Positions 25,618 through 34,060 are shown, numbered from the stretch's first letter. The stretch is 64,000 bases of DNA from Nocardioides hwasunensis (GCF_014779665.1 NZ_JACXYY010000005.1:366906-430905), one strand, 5' to 3'. The notes: generated from the sequence alone by a model not told the origin. Translations and numbers: made by a program.

Positions 25618-27240
25618 ATGGCGCCAGCAGCAGAGCAACCGACACCGCGACACGGGCGGGACGCGTTCTTCATCGAGGGCGAGGGGGTCGTCGGCGACGG
25701 TCCGACTCCCGCGCTCACCGCCCGTGCGAACACCTCGCAGACCAGCGTGGCGGCACGCGCAGCTGCGCCGACCTTCCGGTTCTCGCGCGTCGGTCCGACG
25801 GGCGTACGTCTCCCGGAGGCGACGCTCCGCAAGGTCGCACAGGCCATGACCGGCGGCTCCGAGAGCGACGGCGCGATCCCGTCGGGCTACACCTACCTCG
25901 GTCAGTTCGTCGACCACGACCTGACCTTCGACGCCACGAGCGTCGCCTTCGGGGACGCCGTCTCACCCGCCGACCTGCTCCAAGGCCGCTCGCCCACGCT
26001 CGACCTCGACAGCCTCTACGGAGCCGGCCCGCTCGACTCCGTGTCGTCCGGCTTCTACGAGTCCGACCGCACCCGGCTCAAGGTCGGGAGGACGACCAAG
26101 GTCGGTGGCGACAAGGCGCGCGCCGGGTTCGACGTGCCCCGTGTCGGGGGTGACGCGGCCGGGCGCGCCAGGGCGAACATCCCCGATCGTCGCAACGACG
26201 AGAACCTCGTCGTCGCGCAGACGCACGCCGCGATGATCCGCTTCCACAACCGGGTCGTGGCCGGGCTCGGGGCCGGTACGCCGGCGGGCGAACGGTTCGA
26301 GAAGGCGCGCCGCCGAGTGGTGCTGCACTACCAGTGGATGCTGCGCCACGACTACCTGCCGCGGATCTGCGACGGCGCGGTCGTCAAGGACGTCTTCGAC
26401 AACGGGCGCAAGGTCGTCGAGCCCGGGGCCGACCCGCTGAGCATGCCGACGATGCCGGTCGAGTTCTCCGTCGGCGCCTTCCGGCTCGGCCACTCGATGG
26501 TGCGCGAGGCCTACGACTGGAACGCCCGGTTCCCGAGCGGGTCGGGCACCCTCGACCTGCTCTTCTTCTTCTCCGGCACCAGCGGCGGTCTCGGCGGCGA
26601 CCCGACCCTGCCGTCGAACTGGATCGCCGACTGGCGTCGCCTCTACCGCTTCGCCCAGGTCGGACGGCCCGACCTCAAGCCGCCGGCGGGGGAGTTCAAC
26701 CTCGCGCGCCGCATCGACACGCGGCTGGTCGATCCGCTGGGCCTGCTGCCGGCCGGCTCGTTCGCCGGGAGCGCGTCGGACGAGGGCACGATCCGGGCCA
26801 ACCTCGCCTTCCGCAACCTCGTGCGCGCTCGGATGCTCCAGCTCGCGAGCGGCCAGCAGATGGCCGCCCTGCTCCGCGCCAACGGCGTACCCGTCGCCAC
26901 GCTGACCAAGGCGCAGCTGCGCGACGGAGCGGGCGGTCGCAGCTCCGCGCAGCTCGACACGCTCACCGCTGCGCAGCGCGACGCGTTCCTCGCCGACACC
27001 CCGCTGTGGTTCTACGTCCTGCGCGAGGCCGAGCTCAACGACGGCACGCTGAGCGGCGTCGGTGCCCGGCTCGTCGCGGAGACGTTCCACCGGGCGATGG
27101 AGGGGAGCACGCACTCGATCGTGCGCAGCACCGGCTTCCGGCCGAGCCTGGGGGCGAAGGCCGGTCGCTTCCGGATGGCCGACCTGCTGCTCGTCGCGTT
27201 CGAGGGCAGGAGGGAGCTGCTCGCCCCGCTGGGTGACTGA
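25618..27240 (+). CDS. Animal-type (myeloperoxidase-family) heme peroxidase
   Basis: 540 residues. Visible hallmarks: GQFVDHDLTFD with distal His100, NIPDRRNDENLVVAQTHAAMIRFHN, LHYQWMLRHDYLPRI, and FRLGHSMVREAYDWN with proximal His292. Bacterial members use hydrogen peroxide to oxidise halides, phenols or lipids. No signal peptide is visible, so location is uncertain. ATG with GGGAGG upstream. It precedes an ABC exporter on the same strand but has its own likely stop and the exporter its own promoter. Horizontal gain is possible but base composition looks local. Confidence 0.9.
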   Translation: MAPAAEQPTPRHGRDAFFIEGEGVVGDGPTPALTARANTSQTSVAARAAAPTFRFSRVGPTGVRLPEATLRKVAQAMTGGSESDGAIPSGYTYLGQFVDHDLTFDATSVAFGDAVSPADLLQGRSPTLDLDSLYGAGPLDSVSSGFYESDRTRLKVGRTTKVGGDKARAGFDVPRVGGDAAGRARANIPDRRNDENLVVAQTHAAMIRFHNRVVAGLGAGTPAGERFEKARRRVVLHYQWMLRHDYLPRICDGAVVKDVFDNGRKVVEPGADPLSMPTMPVEFSVGAFRLGHSMVREAYDWNARFPSGSGTLDLLFFFSGTSGGLGGDPTLPSNWIADWRRLYRFAQVGRPDLKPPAGEFNLARRIDTRLVDPLGLLPAGSFAGSASDEGTIRANLAFRNLVRARMLQLASGQQMAALLRANGVPVATLTKAQLRDGAGGRSSAQLDTLTAAQRDAFLADTPLWFYVLREAELNDGTLSGVGARLVAETFHRAMEGSTHSIVRSTGFRPSLGAKAGRFRMADLLLVAFEGRRELLAPLGD

Positions 27241-27253
27241 CCGTCTCGAGGGG

Positions 27254-27282
27254 TTGACCCTCCGCACGACCCGGCGCACAAT
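27254..27282 (+). promoter_or_regulatory. Promoter of the ABC exporter operon, probably leaderless
   Basis: TTGACC, a 17-base spacer and CACAAT are followed by seven bases and the ATG. The start site would fall on or next to the initiation codon, and no Shine-Dalgarno sequence is present, both pointing to leaderless translation. Confidence 0.65.
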
Positions 27283-27289
27283 TCAACAC

Positions 27290-28000
27290 ATGATGAAAAA
27301 CGTCGTGGAGGTGCGGGACCTCGTCGTCGTCCGTGGCGGCCGGGACGTGCTGCCCGGCATCTCGCTCGACGTGCCGGCCGGCGTCACCGGGCTGCTCGGG
27401 CCGAGCGGGTGCGGCAAGACCACGCTCCTGCGCTGCCTCGTCGGCGCCCAGCGGGTCAGGTCCGGCAGCGTCGAGGTGCTCGGCGCACCTGCGGGGAGCG
27501 GCGAGCTGCGCACCCGGGTCGGCTACGTCACGCAGGCGGCGAGCGTGTACGACGACCTGACGGTGGGCGAGAACCTCGCCTTCTTCGCCCGGGTCCTGGG
27601 CGTCGACCGGTCCTCGGTCGACCGGGTGATCGACGCGGTGTCGCTCGGCGACCACCGGGACCAGGTCGTCGGACGGCTGTCCGGGGGCCAGCGCAGCCGG
27701 GCGGGCCTCGCGGTCGCCCTCCTGGGCGAGCCCGAGCTGCTGGTCCTCGACGAACCCACCGTGGGCCTCGACCCTGTGCTGCGCCGCGACCTGTGGGAGC
27801 TGTTCCACCGGATCGCCGAGGCTGGGTCCGCCGTGCTCGTGTCCAGCCACGTCATGGACGAGGCCGAGCGCTGCCACCGGCTGCTCCTGATGCGCGAGGG
27901 CCGGATCATCGCCGACGGGTCACCCGACGAGATCCGTGCCAACACCGGGACCACCGACATCGAGGCCGCCTTCCTGCACCTCGTGGAGGGAGAGCGATGA
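27290..28000 (+). CDS. ABC transporter ATP-binding protein
   Basis: 236 residues, a complete nucleotide-binding domain of drug/antibiotic exporters. Walker A GPSGCGKT is at 37-44, the Q loop around GYVTQAASVYDDLTVGEN, signature LSGGQ at 130-134, Walker B LLVLDEP ending at 156, and the switch SSHVMDEAE. Two adjacent ATG codons could start it. Overlaps the permease gene by ATGA. Confidence 0.94.
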   Translation: MMKNVVEVRDLVVVRGGRDVLPGISLDVPAGVTGLLGPSGCGKTTLLRCLVGAQRVRSGSVEVLGAPAGSGELRTRVGYVTQAASVYDDLTVGENLAFFARVLGVDRSSVDRVIDAVSLGDHRDQVVGRLSGGQRSRAGLAVALLGEPELLVLDEPTVGLDPVLRRDLWELFHRIAEAGSAVLVSSHVMDEAERCHRLLLMREGRIIADGSPDEIRANTGTTDIEAAFLHLVEGER

Positions 28001-28734
28001 GCGCCCGCGTGACCCTCGCCGTGGCCGGCCGCGTGCTGACGCAGGTCCGTCGCGACCACCGGACGCTCGCGATGCTGCTCGTCGTCCCGTGCCTGCTGAT
28101 CAGCCTGCTCTGGTGGATGTTCGCGGACCTGACGGGAGACCTCTTCGACCGGTTCGGGCCGGGACTGCTGGCGACGTTCCCGTTCATCGTGATGTTCCTG
28201 GTGACCAGCGTGACGACCTTGCGCGAGCGGTCGTCGGGCACCCTCGAGCGGCTGCTGACGATGCCGATGGGCAGGCTCGACTTCCTCCTCGGCTACGCCC
28301 TCGCCTTCGGCCTGCTCGCCGCGGTGCAGTCCGCGCTCGCCGTCGCGGTCAGCGTCGGCCTGCTCGGCCTCGACGTCGCGGGACCGGTGTGGCTGCTCGG
28401 CGTCGTCGCCGTCGTGGACGCGGTCCTCGGCACGGCGCTCGGGCTGCTGGTGAGCGCGTTCGCGACGACGGAGTTCCAGGCGGTCCAGTTCATGCCGGCC
28501 TTCGTGCTGCCGCAGATCCTGCTCTGCGGGCTCTTCGTGCCACGGGCCTCGATGCCCGGGGTGCTCGCGGCGGTCAGCGACGCCCTGCCCCTGTCGTACG
28601 CCGTCGACGCCATGCAGGAGCTGGGCGCAGCGGCCGACGTCGCAGAGGTCTGGCGCGACGTCGTGGTCGTGCTGTGCTTCGCGCTCGCCGCCCTCGGACT
28701 GGGTGCCGCCACCCTCCGACGACGCACGCCCTGA
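27997..28734 (+). CDS. ABC-2 type transporter permease
   Basis: 245 residues and six membrane helices, with the ABC-2 signature FPFIVMFLVTSVTTLRERSSGTLERLLTMPM and LPLSYAVDAMQEL near the end. It pairs with the preceding ATPase as a two-gene exporter. The substrate is unknown: drugs, lipids or peptides are possible. Confidence 0.92.
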   Translation: MSARVTLAVAGRVLTQVRRDHRTLAMLLVVPCLLISLLWWMFADLTGDLFDRFGPGLLATFPFIVMFLVTSVTTLRERSSGTLERLLTMPMGRLDFLLGYALAFGLLAAVQSALAVAVSVGLLGLDVAGPVWLLGVVAVVDAVLGTALGLLVSAFATTEFQAVQFMPAFVLPQILLCGLFVPRASMPGVLAAVSDALPLSYAVDAMQELGAAADVAEVWRDVVVVLCFALAALGLGAATLRRRTP

Positions 28735-28736
28735 TG

Positions 28737-28791
28737 TCTGAGGACGTGGTGCACGTGATCTCGCCCGATTCGCGTGCGCCACGTCCTCAGA
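28737..28791. terminator. Long hairpin after the ABC exporter
   Basis: TCTGAGGACGTGG pairs perfectly with CCACGTCCTCAGA, and the stem continues inwards as TGCACG with CGTGCG (one T-G pair), 19 pairs in all around a 17-base loop. It starts three bases after the permease stop and should end that transcript. It lacks a U tract. Confidence 0.65.
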
Positions 28792-28827
28792 TATGTCAGC
28801 CGCGGGGCCGGGCGTAGCCTCGTGGCC

Positions 28828-29763
28828 ATGTCGTTGCTCCGCCAGCCGATCCTCCTCCTCGCCCGCAGCCAGGGCGTCAAGAAGCTCGTCTCGACGATGC
28901 CGGTGTCCAGCGGGATCGTGACCAGCTACGTCCCGGGCGAGAGCACCGCCGACGCCGTGGGTGCCACCGCCGAGCTGGTGGACGACGGGCTGCGCACGAC
29001 GCTGGACTACCTCGGCGAGGACACCGCCGACGCCGCGCAGGCCGACGCCACCGTCGCCGCCTACAAGGAGCTGCTGGCCGAGCTCGCCGCCCGCGGGCTC
29101 GCCCCCAAGGCCGAGGTGTCGGTCAAGCTCAGCGCGATCGGCCAGTTCCTGCCCGACAACGGTCACAAGGTCGCCTTGGAGAATGCCCGCGACATCTGCC
29201 GCGCTGCCCGCAACGCGGGCACGACGGTGACCCTCGACATGGAGGACCACACCACCACCGACTCCACGCTGGCGATCCTGCGCGAGCTCCGCAAGGACTT
29301 CCCCGAGACCGGAGCGGTGCTCCAGGCCATGCTGCACCGCACCGAGGCCGACTGCCGCGCTCTGGCCCACGAGGGCTCGCGCGTGCGGCTGTGCAAGGGC
29401 GCCTACATGGAGCCCGAGGAGGTCGCCTTCCAGGACCGGGTCGACGTCGACCGGTCCTACGTCCGGTGCCTGAAGGTGCTGCTCGGCGGCCAGGGCTACC
29501 CGATGATCGCCACCCACGACCCGCGGATGATCCAGATCGCCTCGTCGCTGGCCAGTCGCTTCGGCCGCCAGCCGGGGACCTACGAGTTCCAGATGCTCTA
29601 CGGCATCCGGCCTGAGGAGCAGAAGCGCCTCGCTGCCGCCGGCGAGACGATGCGCGTCTACATCCCCTACGGCACCGAGTGGTACGGCTACCTGATGCGC
29701 CGCCTGGCCGAGAAGCCCCAGAACCTCGCCTTCTTCGCGCGCTCGCTGGTCAGCAAGAAGTGA
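28828..29763 (+). CDS. Proline dehydrogenase (monofunctional)
   Basis: 311 residues. FAD-dependent beta-alpha barrel that oxidises proline to pyrroline-5-carboxylate. EVSVKLSAIGQ, TLDMEDHTTTDSTL, VRLCKGAYMEPEEVAFQ, MIATHD and the C-terminal FQMLYGIRPEEQ...VYIPYGTEWYGYLMRRLAEKP are the diagnostic motifs. No P5C dehydrogenase partner is in the window. It precedes proC by 21 bases, which is notable because the two enzymes catalyse opposing parts of proline metabolism. Confidence 0.94.
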   Translation: MSLLRQPILLLARSQGVKKLVSTMPVSSGIVTSYVPGESTADAVGATAELVDDGLRTTLDYLGEDTADAAQADATVAAYKELLAELAARGLAPKAEVSVKLSAIGQFLPDNGHKVALENARDICRAARNAGTTVTLDMEDHTTTDSTLAILRELRKDFPETGAVLQAMLHRTEADCRALAHEGSRVRLCKGAYMEPEEVAFQDRVDVDRSYVRCLKVLLGGQGYPMIATHDPRMIQIASSLASRFGRQPGTYEFQMLYGIRPEEQKRLAAAGETMRVYIPYGTEWYGYLMRRLAEKPQNLAFFARSLVSKK

Positions 29764-29784
29764 GCCACGGACTAGATTGACCTC

Positions 29785-30585
29785 ATGAGCACAGCGATCA
29801 TCGGCGCCGGCGTGATGGGGGAGGCCCTGCTGTCCGGGCTCGTCCGCGCCGGGCGCCGCGTCGACCAGCTGATGGTCGGCGAGAAGCGGGCCGAGCGCGC
29901 CCAGGAGCTCGAGGAGCGCTACGGCGTGTCCGTCCTCTCGAACCGCGAGGCGGCCGCCAAGGCCGACACCGTCGCGCTCGTGGTCAAGCCGCAGGACATG
30001 GACGAGGTGCTCGGCGAGATCGCCCCGGACCTCCGCGCCGGACAGCTCGTCGTCTCCCTCGCGGCGGGGATCACCACCGCCTTCATCGAGGCGCGGGTGC
30101 CCGAGGGCGTCGCCGTCGTCCGGGTCATGCCCAACACGCCGGCCCTCGTCGACGAGGGGATGGCCGCGATCTCGCCCGGCTCGCACTGCGCCGAGGAGCA
30201 CCTCGCCGAGGTCGAGTCGCTGATGGCCTCGACCGGCAAGGTGCTCCGGATCCCGGAGAAGCAGATGGACGCCGTCACCGCGATCTCCGGGTCGGGCCCG
30301 GCCTACATCTTCTTCGTCGTCGAGTCGATGGTGGAGGCCGGCGTGCACCTCGGCCTGCCCCGCTCGACCTCCACCGATCTCGTCGTCCAGACCCTGATCG
30401 GCTCGGCGGCGATGCTGCGCGAGACCGGCGACCACCCGGTGGTGCTGCGCGAGCAGGTCACCTCGCCAGGCGGCACGACGGCGTCGGCGCTCCGCGAGCT
30501 CGAGATCCACCGCGTCCGTGCGGCCTTCCTCGCCGCCATGGAGGCTGCGCGCAACCGCTCGCGCGAGCTGGCCGAGGGTTCCTGA
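29785..30585 (+). CDS. proC: Pyrroline-5-carboxylate reductase
   Basis: 266 residues, the last step of proline synthesis, using NAD(P)H. N-terminal Rossmann motif IIGAGVMGEALLSGL, NTPALVDEGM in the middle, and the C-terminal family signature SGSGPAYIFFVVE and TSPGGTTASALRELE. Conserved here next to the HTH and bS22 genes in mycobacteria, although other genes intervene in this genome. Confidence 0.95.
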   Translation: MSTAIIGAGVMGEALLSGLVRAGRRVDQLMVGEKRAERAQELEERYGVSVLSNREAAAKADTVALVVKPQDMDEVLGEIAPDLRAGQLVVSLAAGITTAFIEARVPEGVAVVRVMPNTPALVDEGMAAISPGSHCAEEHLAEVESLMASTGKVLRIPEKQMDAVTAISGSGPAYIFFVVESMVEAGVHLGLPRSTSTDLVVQTLIGSAAMLRETGDHPVVLREQVTSPGGTTASALRELEIHRVRAAFLAAMEAARNRSRELAEGS

Positions 30586-30624
30586 GACCTGCCGACCCAC
30601 CGGATCCTGCTCGGTGTCACCGAG

Positions 30625-30669
30625 ATGATGGAGTCCCCGAGTCGCCTGACGGCACAGGGACTCCACCAT
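30625..30669. terminator. Bidirectional hairpin between proC and the TetR gene
   Basis: ATGATGGAGTCCC pairs with GGGACTCCACCAT with one mismatch around a 19-base loop. It is positioned to end both the proC transcript and the opposing TetR operon. Confidence 0.6.
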
Positions 30670-30772
30670 CTGTGCGGGTGCTCCGGCTCGCGTCATCCGG
30701 AGGCGACGGCCGCGTGCGCGTCACCACGGTCGAGCACCGCCGGGCACCGGGCGACGTGGCCGTCCGGTCTCC

Positions 30773-31441
30773 TCAGGTCTCGCGCAGCCGGCGCACCAGC
30801 CCCAGCGCATCGTCGACCAGTCCGCGCACCAGTGGCAGCCGGGTCAGGCGCACCGACCGGTCCACCAGCGGCACGACTCCCGCGACGAGGGTACGGGTGC
30901 GTCGCTGCCGCTCGCTGTCGTCGTGCACCCAGAACAGCACCATGCCCATGTGCAGCAGCCAGAGCAGGTCGGGCAGCTCCTCGCGCAGGGCGGGTGCGAC
31001 CTTGAGGTCCGAGCCCTCGACCGTCCGGCGGAACAGGGCCGTGCTGGCCTCCCGCGCCGGCGACGACTCCTCCGAGAACGGCGAGAGCGGCGAGCGCGGG
31101 TCGGCCGCGTTGCGGAAGAACTGCCCGCCGAAGTCGTGGAAGGGCTCGGCCACGTCGAGGAACGCCTCCATCACCCCGCGCAGCCGATCCGCGAACGCCG
31201 CCTGTTCGTACGCCGGCTCGGCGGCCGTGGCGTGCTCGACCTGGAGCTGGTCGTAGAACGCCTGGACCAGCTCCTCCTTGCCGGAGAAGTAGTAGTAGGC
31301 GTTGCCGAGCGAGACCCCGGCCTCGTCTGCGATCGCCCGCATCGTGGTCGCGTCGTAGCCACCGGAGCGGAAGAGGGTCATCGCGGCGTCGACGATGCCG
31401 GACCTCGTCTGCTCGGCCTTGGCGGTTCGCTTCTCGGGCAC
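30773..31441 (-). CDS. TetR-family transcriptional regulator
   Basis: 222 residues. HTH SGIVDAAMTLFRSGGYDATTMRAIADEAGVSLGNAYYYFSGKEELVQAFY is at about 14-63, and a large ligand domain ends with LLWLLHMGMVLFWVHDDSERQRRT. It is last in an operon with a DCC protein and a membrane protein. The GTG at 31441 gives the common MPEKRTAKAEQTR start; a GTG three codons earlier is possible. The twin TTGAAC operators near 32.3 kb are probably its targets. Confidence 0.88.
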   Translation of the reverse strand: MPEKRTAKAEQTRSGIVDAAMTLFRSGGYDATTMRAIADEAGVSLGNAYYYFSGKEELVQAFYDQLQVEHATAAEPAYEQAAFADRLRGVMEAFLDVAEPFHDFGGQFFRNAADPRSPLSPFSEESSPAREASTALFRRTVEGSDLKVAPALREELPDLLWLLHMGMVLFWVHDDSERQRRTRTLVAGVVPLVDRSVRLTRLPLVRGLVDDALGLVRRLRET

Positions 31442-31451
31442 GGGCGCCACC

Positions 31452-31859
31452 CTAGGAGACCCCGCCCGGAGCGCAGCACGCATCGGTGCACGCCCCGGCG
31501 TCCGTACGACGACCCGGGTCCGTCGTGACGCTGCGGATCCCGGCGGCCACGTGGGCCGCGGCCCGCGCCATCGGGAGCCGCCCGGGTCGGGCCAGCAGCT
31601 CCGCGTGCCCGCGGTGGGCGGCCGTCGCCCACAGGCACATCACCCAGGCGTGGGCGCCCTCCCACACCTCCCCGCCGTCACTGACGACGGTGATCTCCAC
31701 CAGGGTCCGATCGTGGTCGAGGCCGGGGAAGCGGTGCCGCGCCGTCTCCGAGCCGGCCGGGACCTGGTTGAGCGCGACGAGGAGCGGCTGCCGCGCCAGC
31801 CAGGTGCTGAAGGCGCGGCACATCGGGCAGCGGTCGTCGTAGAGGACCGTCAGCTGCAT
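31452..31859 (-). CDS. DCC-family thiol-disulfide protein (DUF393)
   Basis: 135 residues. The YDDRCPMCRAF motif at residues 7-17 has the redox-type CPMC pair at 11-14. DUF393 proteins are thioredoxin-fold relatives of unknown partner. A Cys-rich C-terminal extension (GACTDACCAPGG) is unusual. Four bases downstream of the membrane-protein gene. Confidence 0.87.
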   Translation of the reverse strand: MQLTVLYDDRCPMCRAFSTWLARQPLLVALNQVPAGSETARHRFPGLDHDRTLVEITVVSDGGEVWEGAHAWVMCLWATAAHRGHAELLARPGRLPMARAAAHVAAGIRSVTTDPGRRTDAGACTDACCAPGGVS

Positions 31860-31863
31860 GCCC

Positions 31864-32280
31864 TCACCCCTGGTAGGAGGGCAGGTCGCTGGTGACGACT
31901 CGCTGGGGCGCGAGCGGCGGGGTGCGGTAGCTCTCCATCCGCACCCGGCGGCGGATCGAGTTGAAGACGTAGACGTTGGTGAAGTGGACCAGGCCGAGCA
32001 CCAGCATCACGACGCCGACCTTCAGGCTCACGACCTCCATCAGGCCCGGCAGGTCCACGACCCGGTCGCCGGTGCGGAGGTAGAGCAGCACGAAGCCGAC
32101 GTTGAGCAGGTAGAAGCCGACCACCAGGAGCTTGTTGATGGCGTCGGCGAGAGCGGCGTTGTCGCCGAAGACGTCCTCCAGGAAGACGCGACCGTTGCGC
32201 GAGAGCGTGCCGGCGACCCAGATGGTCAGGGGAACCGTGACGGCGAGGTAGGTGACGTACGAGGCAGCGATCCAGTCCAT
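31864..32280 (-). CDS. Small integral membrane protein, first gene of the TetR operon
   Basis: 138 residues with three membrane helices (ASYVTYLAVTVPLTIWVAGTL, LLVVGFYLLNVGFVLLYL, LKVGVVMLVLGLVHFTNVYVF), then a basic loop. I do not recognise a function. It has the best ribosome site in the area (AAGGAG, six bases before ATG) and reads from a promoter overlapped by an inverted repeat, so it is probably the regulated target of the TetR protein. Confidence 0.83.
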   Translation of the reverse strand: MDWIAASYVTYLAVTVPLTIWVAGTLSRNGRVFLEDVFGDNAALADAINKLLVVGFYLLNVGFVLLYLRTGDRVVDLPGLMEVVSLKVGVVMLVLGLVHFTNVYVFNSIRRRVRMESYRTPPLAPQRVVTSDLPSYQG

Positions 32281-32294
32281 GGCTTCTCCTTGAG

Positions 32295-32308
32295 TTGAAC
32301 ACGTTCAA
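32295..32308. promoter_or_regulatory. Candidate TetR operator 1 (TTGAACACGTTCAA)
   Basis: A 14-base palindrome with one mismatch, overlapping the -35 (TTCAAA, 32304-32309) of a plus-strand promoter whose -10 is TAGCAT at 32328-32333, spacer 18. The second copy is centred 43 bases away. Confidence 0.6.
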
Positions 32309-32337
32309 AACGATGACGACCCGAAGGTAGCATTGTT

Positions 32338-32351
32338 TTGAACATGTTCAA
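32338..32351. promoter_or_regulatory. Candidate TetR operator 2 (TTGAACATGTTCAA)
   Basis: A perfect 14-base palindrome. Its TTGAAC on the minus strand is also the -35 of a promoter for the membrane-protein/DCC/TetR operon: 16-base spacer, then TACCTT. A regulator bound here and at operator 1 would block both divergent promoters. Confidence 0.65.
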
Positions 32352-32400
32352 CACCGTCCGCACGACGGACGAGGCTCCGGGCGGGGGTAACGTCCGCCAC

Positions 32401-33582
32401 ATGGAGTGCGCGGGGCCCACGTCGGTCGTCTTCGACCAGACGCTCACCGACTACAACTTCGGGCCCACCCACCCGATGTCGCCGATCCGCGTCGACCTCA
32501 CGATGCGGCTGGCCGACGAGCTCGGCATCCTCGACGGGGTCAAGCGCGTCGACGCTCCGATCGCCACCGACGAGCAGATCCTCACCGTGCACGAGCAGGG
32601 TCTGCTGGACGCGGTGATGAAGGGCGGCTCGACGCCCGGCTTCGAGGACTCCTCGCGCGGCCTCGGCACCGACGACGACCCGTGCTTCGCCGACATGCAC
32701 ACCGCCAGCGCGCACGTGGTGGGCGCGAGCCTCGAGGCGTTCCGCCAGGTGTGGAGCGGGGAGTCGCTGCACTCGGTCAACATCGCCGGCGGGCTGCACC
32801 ACGCGATGCCCGAGCGCGCCAGCGGCTTCTGCATCTACAACGACGTCGCGGTGGGCATCAAGCAGCTGCTCGCCGACGGTGCCGAGCGGGTGGCCTACGT
32901 CGACATCGACGTCCACCACGGAGACGGTGTCGAGAAGGTCTTCTGGGACGACCCGCGGGTCCTCACGATCTCCCTGCACGAGACCGGCCAGATGCTCTTC
33001 CCGGGCACCGGCTTCCCGACCGACACCGGTGGCCCCTCCGCCGAGGGCTCGGCGGTCAACGTGGCGCTGCCGCCCGGCACCTCCGACGCGGGCTGGTTGC
33101 GGGCCTTCCACGCGGTGGTGCCGCCGGTGCTCCGCGAGTTCGGGCCCGAGGTGCTCGTCACCCAGCACGGCTGCGACTCCCACATGAACGACCCGCTCGC
33201 CCACATGATGCTGAGCGTCGACGGTCAGCGCGCGGCGTACCTCGCGCTGCACGAGCTCGCCCACGAGGTGGCCGGCGGCCGCTGGGTCGTCACCGGGGGA
33301 GGTGGCTACTCCGTCGTCGACGTGGTGCCCCGCGCCTGGTCGCACCTGCTCGCGATCGCCTCCGGCAAGCCCCTCGACCCGTCGGTCGAGACGCCTCCGG
33401 CGTGGCGGGCGTACGTCGAGGAGGTGCTGGGCGCGACCGCGCCGCACCGGATGACCGACGGCCGGACGCCGGCCTATCGCGACTGGTCCTCGGGCTACGA
33501 CCCCGACGCCTGGCTGGACCGTGCGATCAACGCGACGCGCACCGAGGTCTTCCCGCTGCACGGGCTCGATCCATTGCCGTGA
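32401..33582 (+). CDS. Histone deacetylase-family/acetoin utilization protein (AcuC-like)
   Basis: 393 residues of the arginase/deacetylase fold. LTDYNFGPTHPMSPIR, GGLHHAMPERASGFCIYND (His pair), YVDIDVHHGDGVEKVFW (zinc Asp-His), LVTQHGCDSH and TGGGGYSVVDVVPRAW (active-site Tyr) are intact, so it should be a zinc deacylase. In related bacteria AcuC controls acetyl-CoA synthetase by deacetylation. The ATG at 32401 matches the family start; ATG 32344 and TTG 32338 lie inside the operator and are less likely. Confidence 0.92.
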   Translation: MECAGPTSVVFDQTLTDYNFGPTHPMSPIRVDLTMRLADELGILDGVKRVDAPIATDEQILTVHEQGLLDAVMKGGSTPGFEDSSRGLGTDDDPCFADMHTASAHVVGASLEAFRQVWSGESLHSVNIAGGLHHAMPERASGFCIYNDVAVGIKQLLADGAERVAYVDIDVHHGDGVEKVFWDDPRVLTISLHETGQMLFPGTGFPTDTGGPSAEGSAVNVALPPGTSDAGWLRAFHAVVPPVLREFGPEVLVTQHGCDSHMNDPLAHMMLSVDGQRAAYLALHELAHEVAGGRWVVTGGGGYSVVDVVPRAWSHLLAIASGKPLDPSVETPPAWRAYVEEVLGATAPHRMTDGRTPAYRDWSSGYDPDAWLDRAINATRTEVFPLHGLDPLP

Positions 33583-33749
33583 GCGGCGCAGGGCACTGAA
33601 TCAACTCGACGCGCCGACAGTCCCACAAGTTTCTCTGTCATTCCTCTTCCCCACGCGTCACACGAGCCCTATTGTCAGGCGGAGCGGCACGCCTGTGACG
33701 CCGGTGGGGAAGCCGGCGCCGTCGCCGCTCAGAAGGATCGGTGCACATC

Positions 33750-33956
33750 ATGGCTGAGAACATCCCTGGCGACATGTCGGAGGCGCAGTTCCTGACCATT
33801 GCCGAGGTCGCGTCGCGGATGCGGGTCTCGAAGATGACGGTCTACCGGCTCGTCCACGGCGGCGAGCTGCCCGCGGTGCGCGTCGGCCGTTCGTTCCGGG
33901 TCACCGAGGACGACGTCAACGAGTACCTCCGCAAGAGCTTCTACGACGCTGGCTGA
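33750..33956 (+). CDS. Small HTH DNA-binding protein (excisionase family), Rv0500A-like
   Basis: 68 residues: FLTIAEVASRMRVSKMTVYRLVHGGELPAVRVGRSFRVTEDDVNEYL is a complete MerR/excisionase-type winged helix of the type conserved just before bS22 in actinobacteria. AGAAGGAT lies upstream; a GTG at 33741 could start it three codons earlier. Upstream 167 bases hold a weak promoter (TTCCCC, 17 bases, TATTGT). Target unknown. Confidence 0.9.
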   Translation: MAENIPGDMSEAQFLTIAEVASRMRVSKMTVYRLVHGGELPAVRVGRSFRVTEDDVNEYLRKSFYDAG

Positions 33957-34060
33957 CCGGCTGGACCGAGCTGCGGGGAGACGATTCCTCGGTCCACACG
34001 CCCGGGAAGTAGGGTGTGCGGACCGGCCGACGAGCGTCGGCTGAACGGAAAGGTCTCACC

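Noticed and set aside
27523..30696. 1057-codon open frame opposite the ABC, proline dehydrogenase and proC genes
   Set aside because: Shadow spanning several genuine genes on the other strand; no start signal and no homology.
32338..32346. TTG 32338 or ATG 32344 as the start of the AcuC-like gene
   Set aside because: They lie within the operator palindrome, and the added 20 residues do not match the family, whereas ATG 32401 gives the standard opening.
32338..32351. TTGAACATGTTCAA as a LexA (SOS) box
   Set aside because: LexA sites in actinobacteria have four bases between GAAC and GTTC; here there are two, and no DNA repair gene is nearby.
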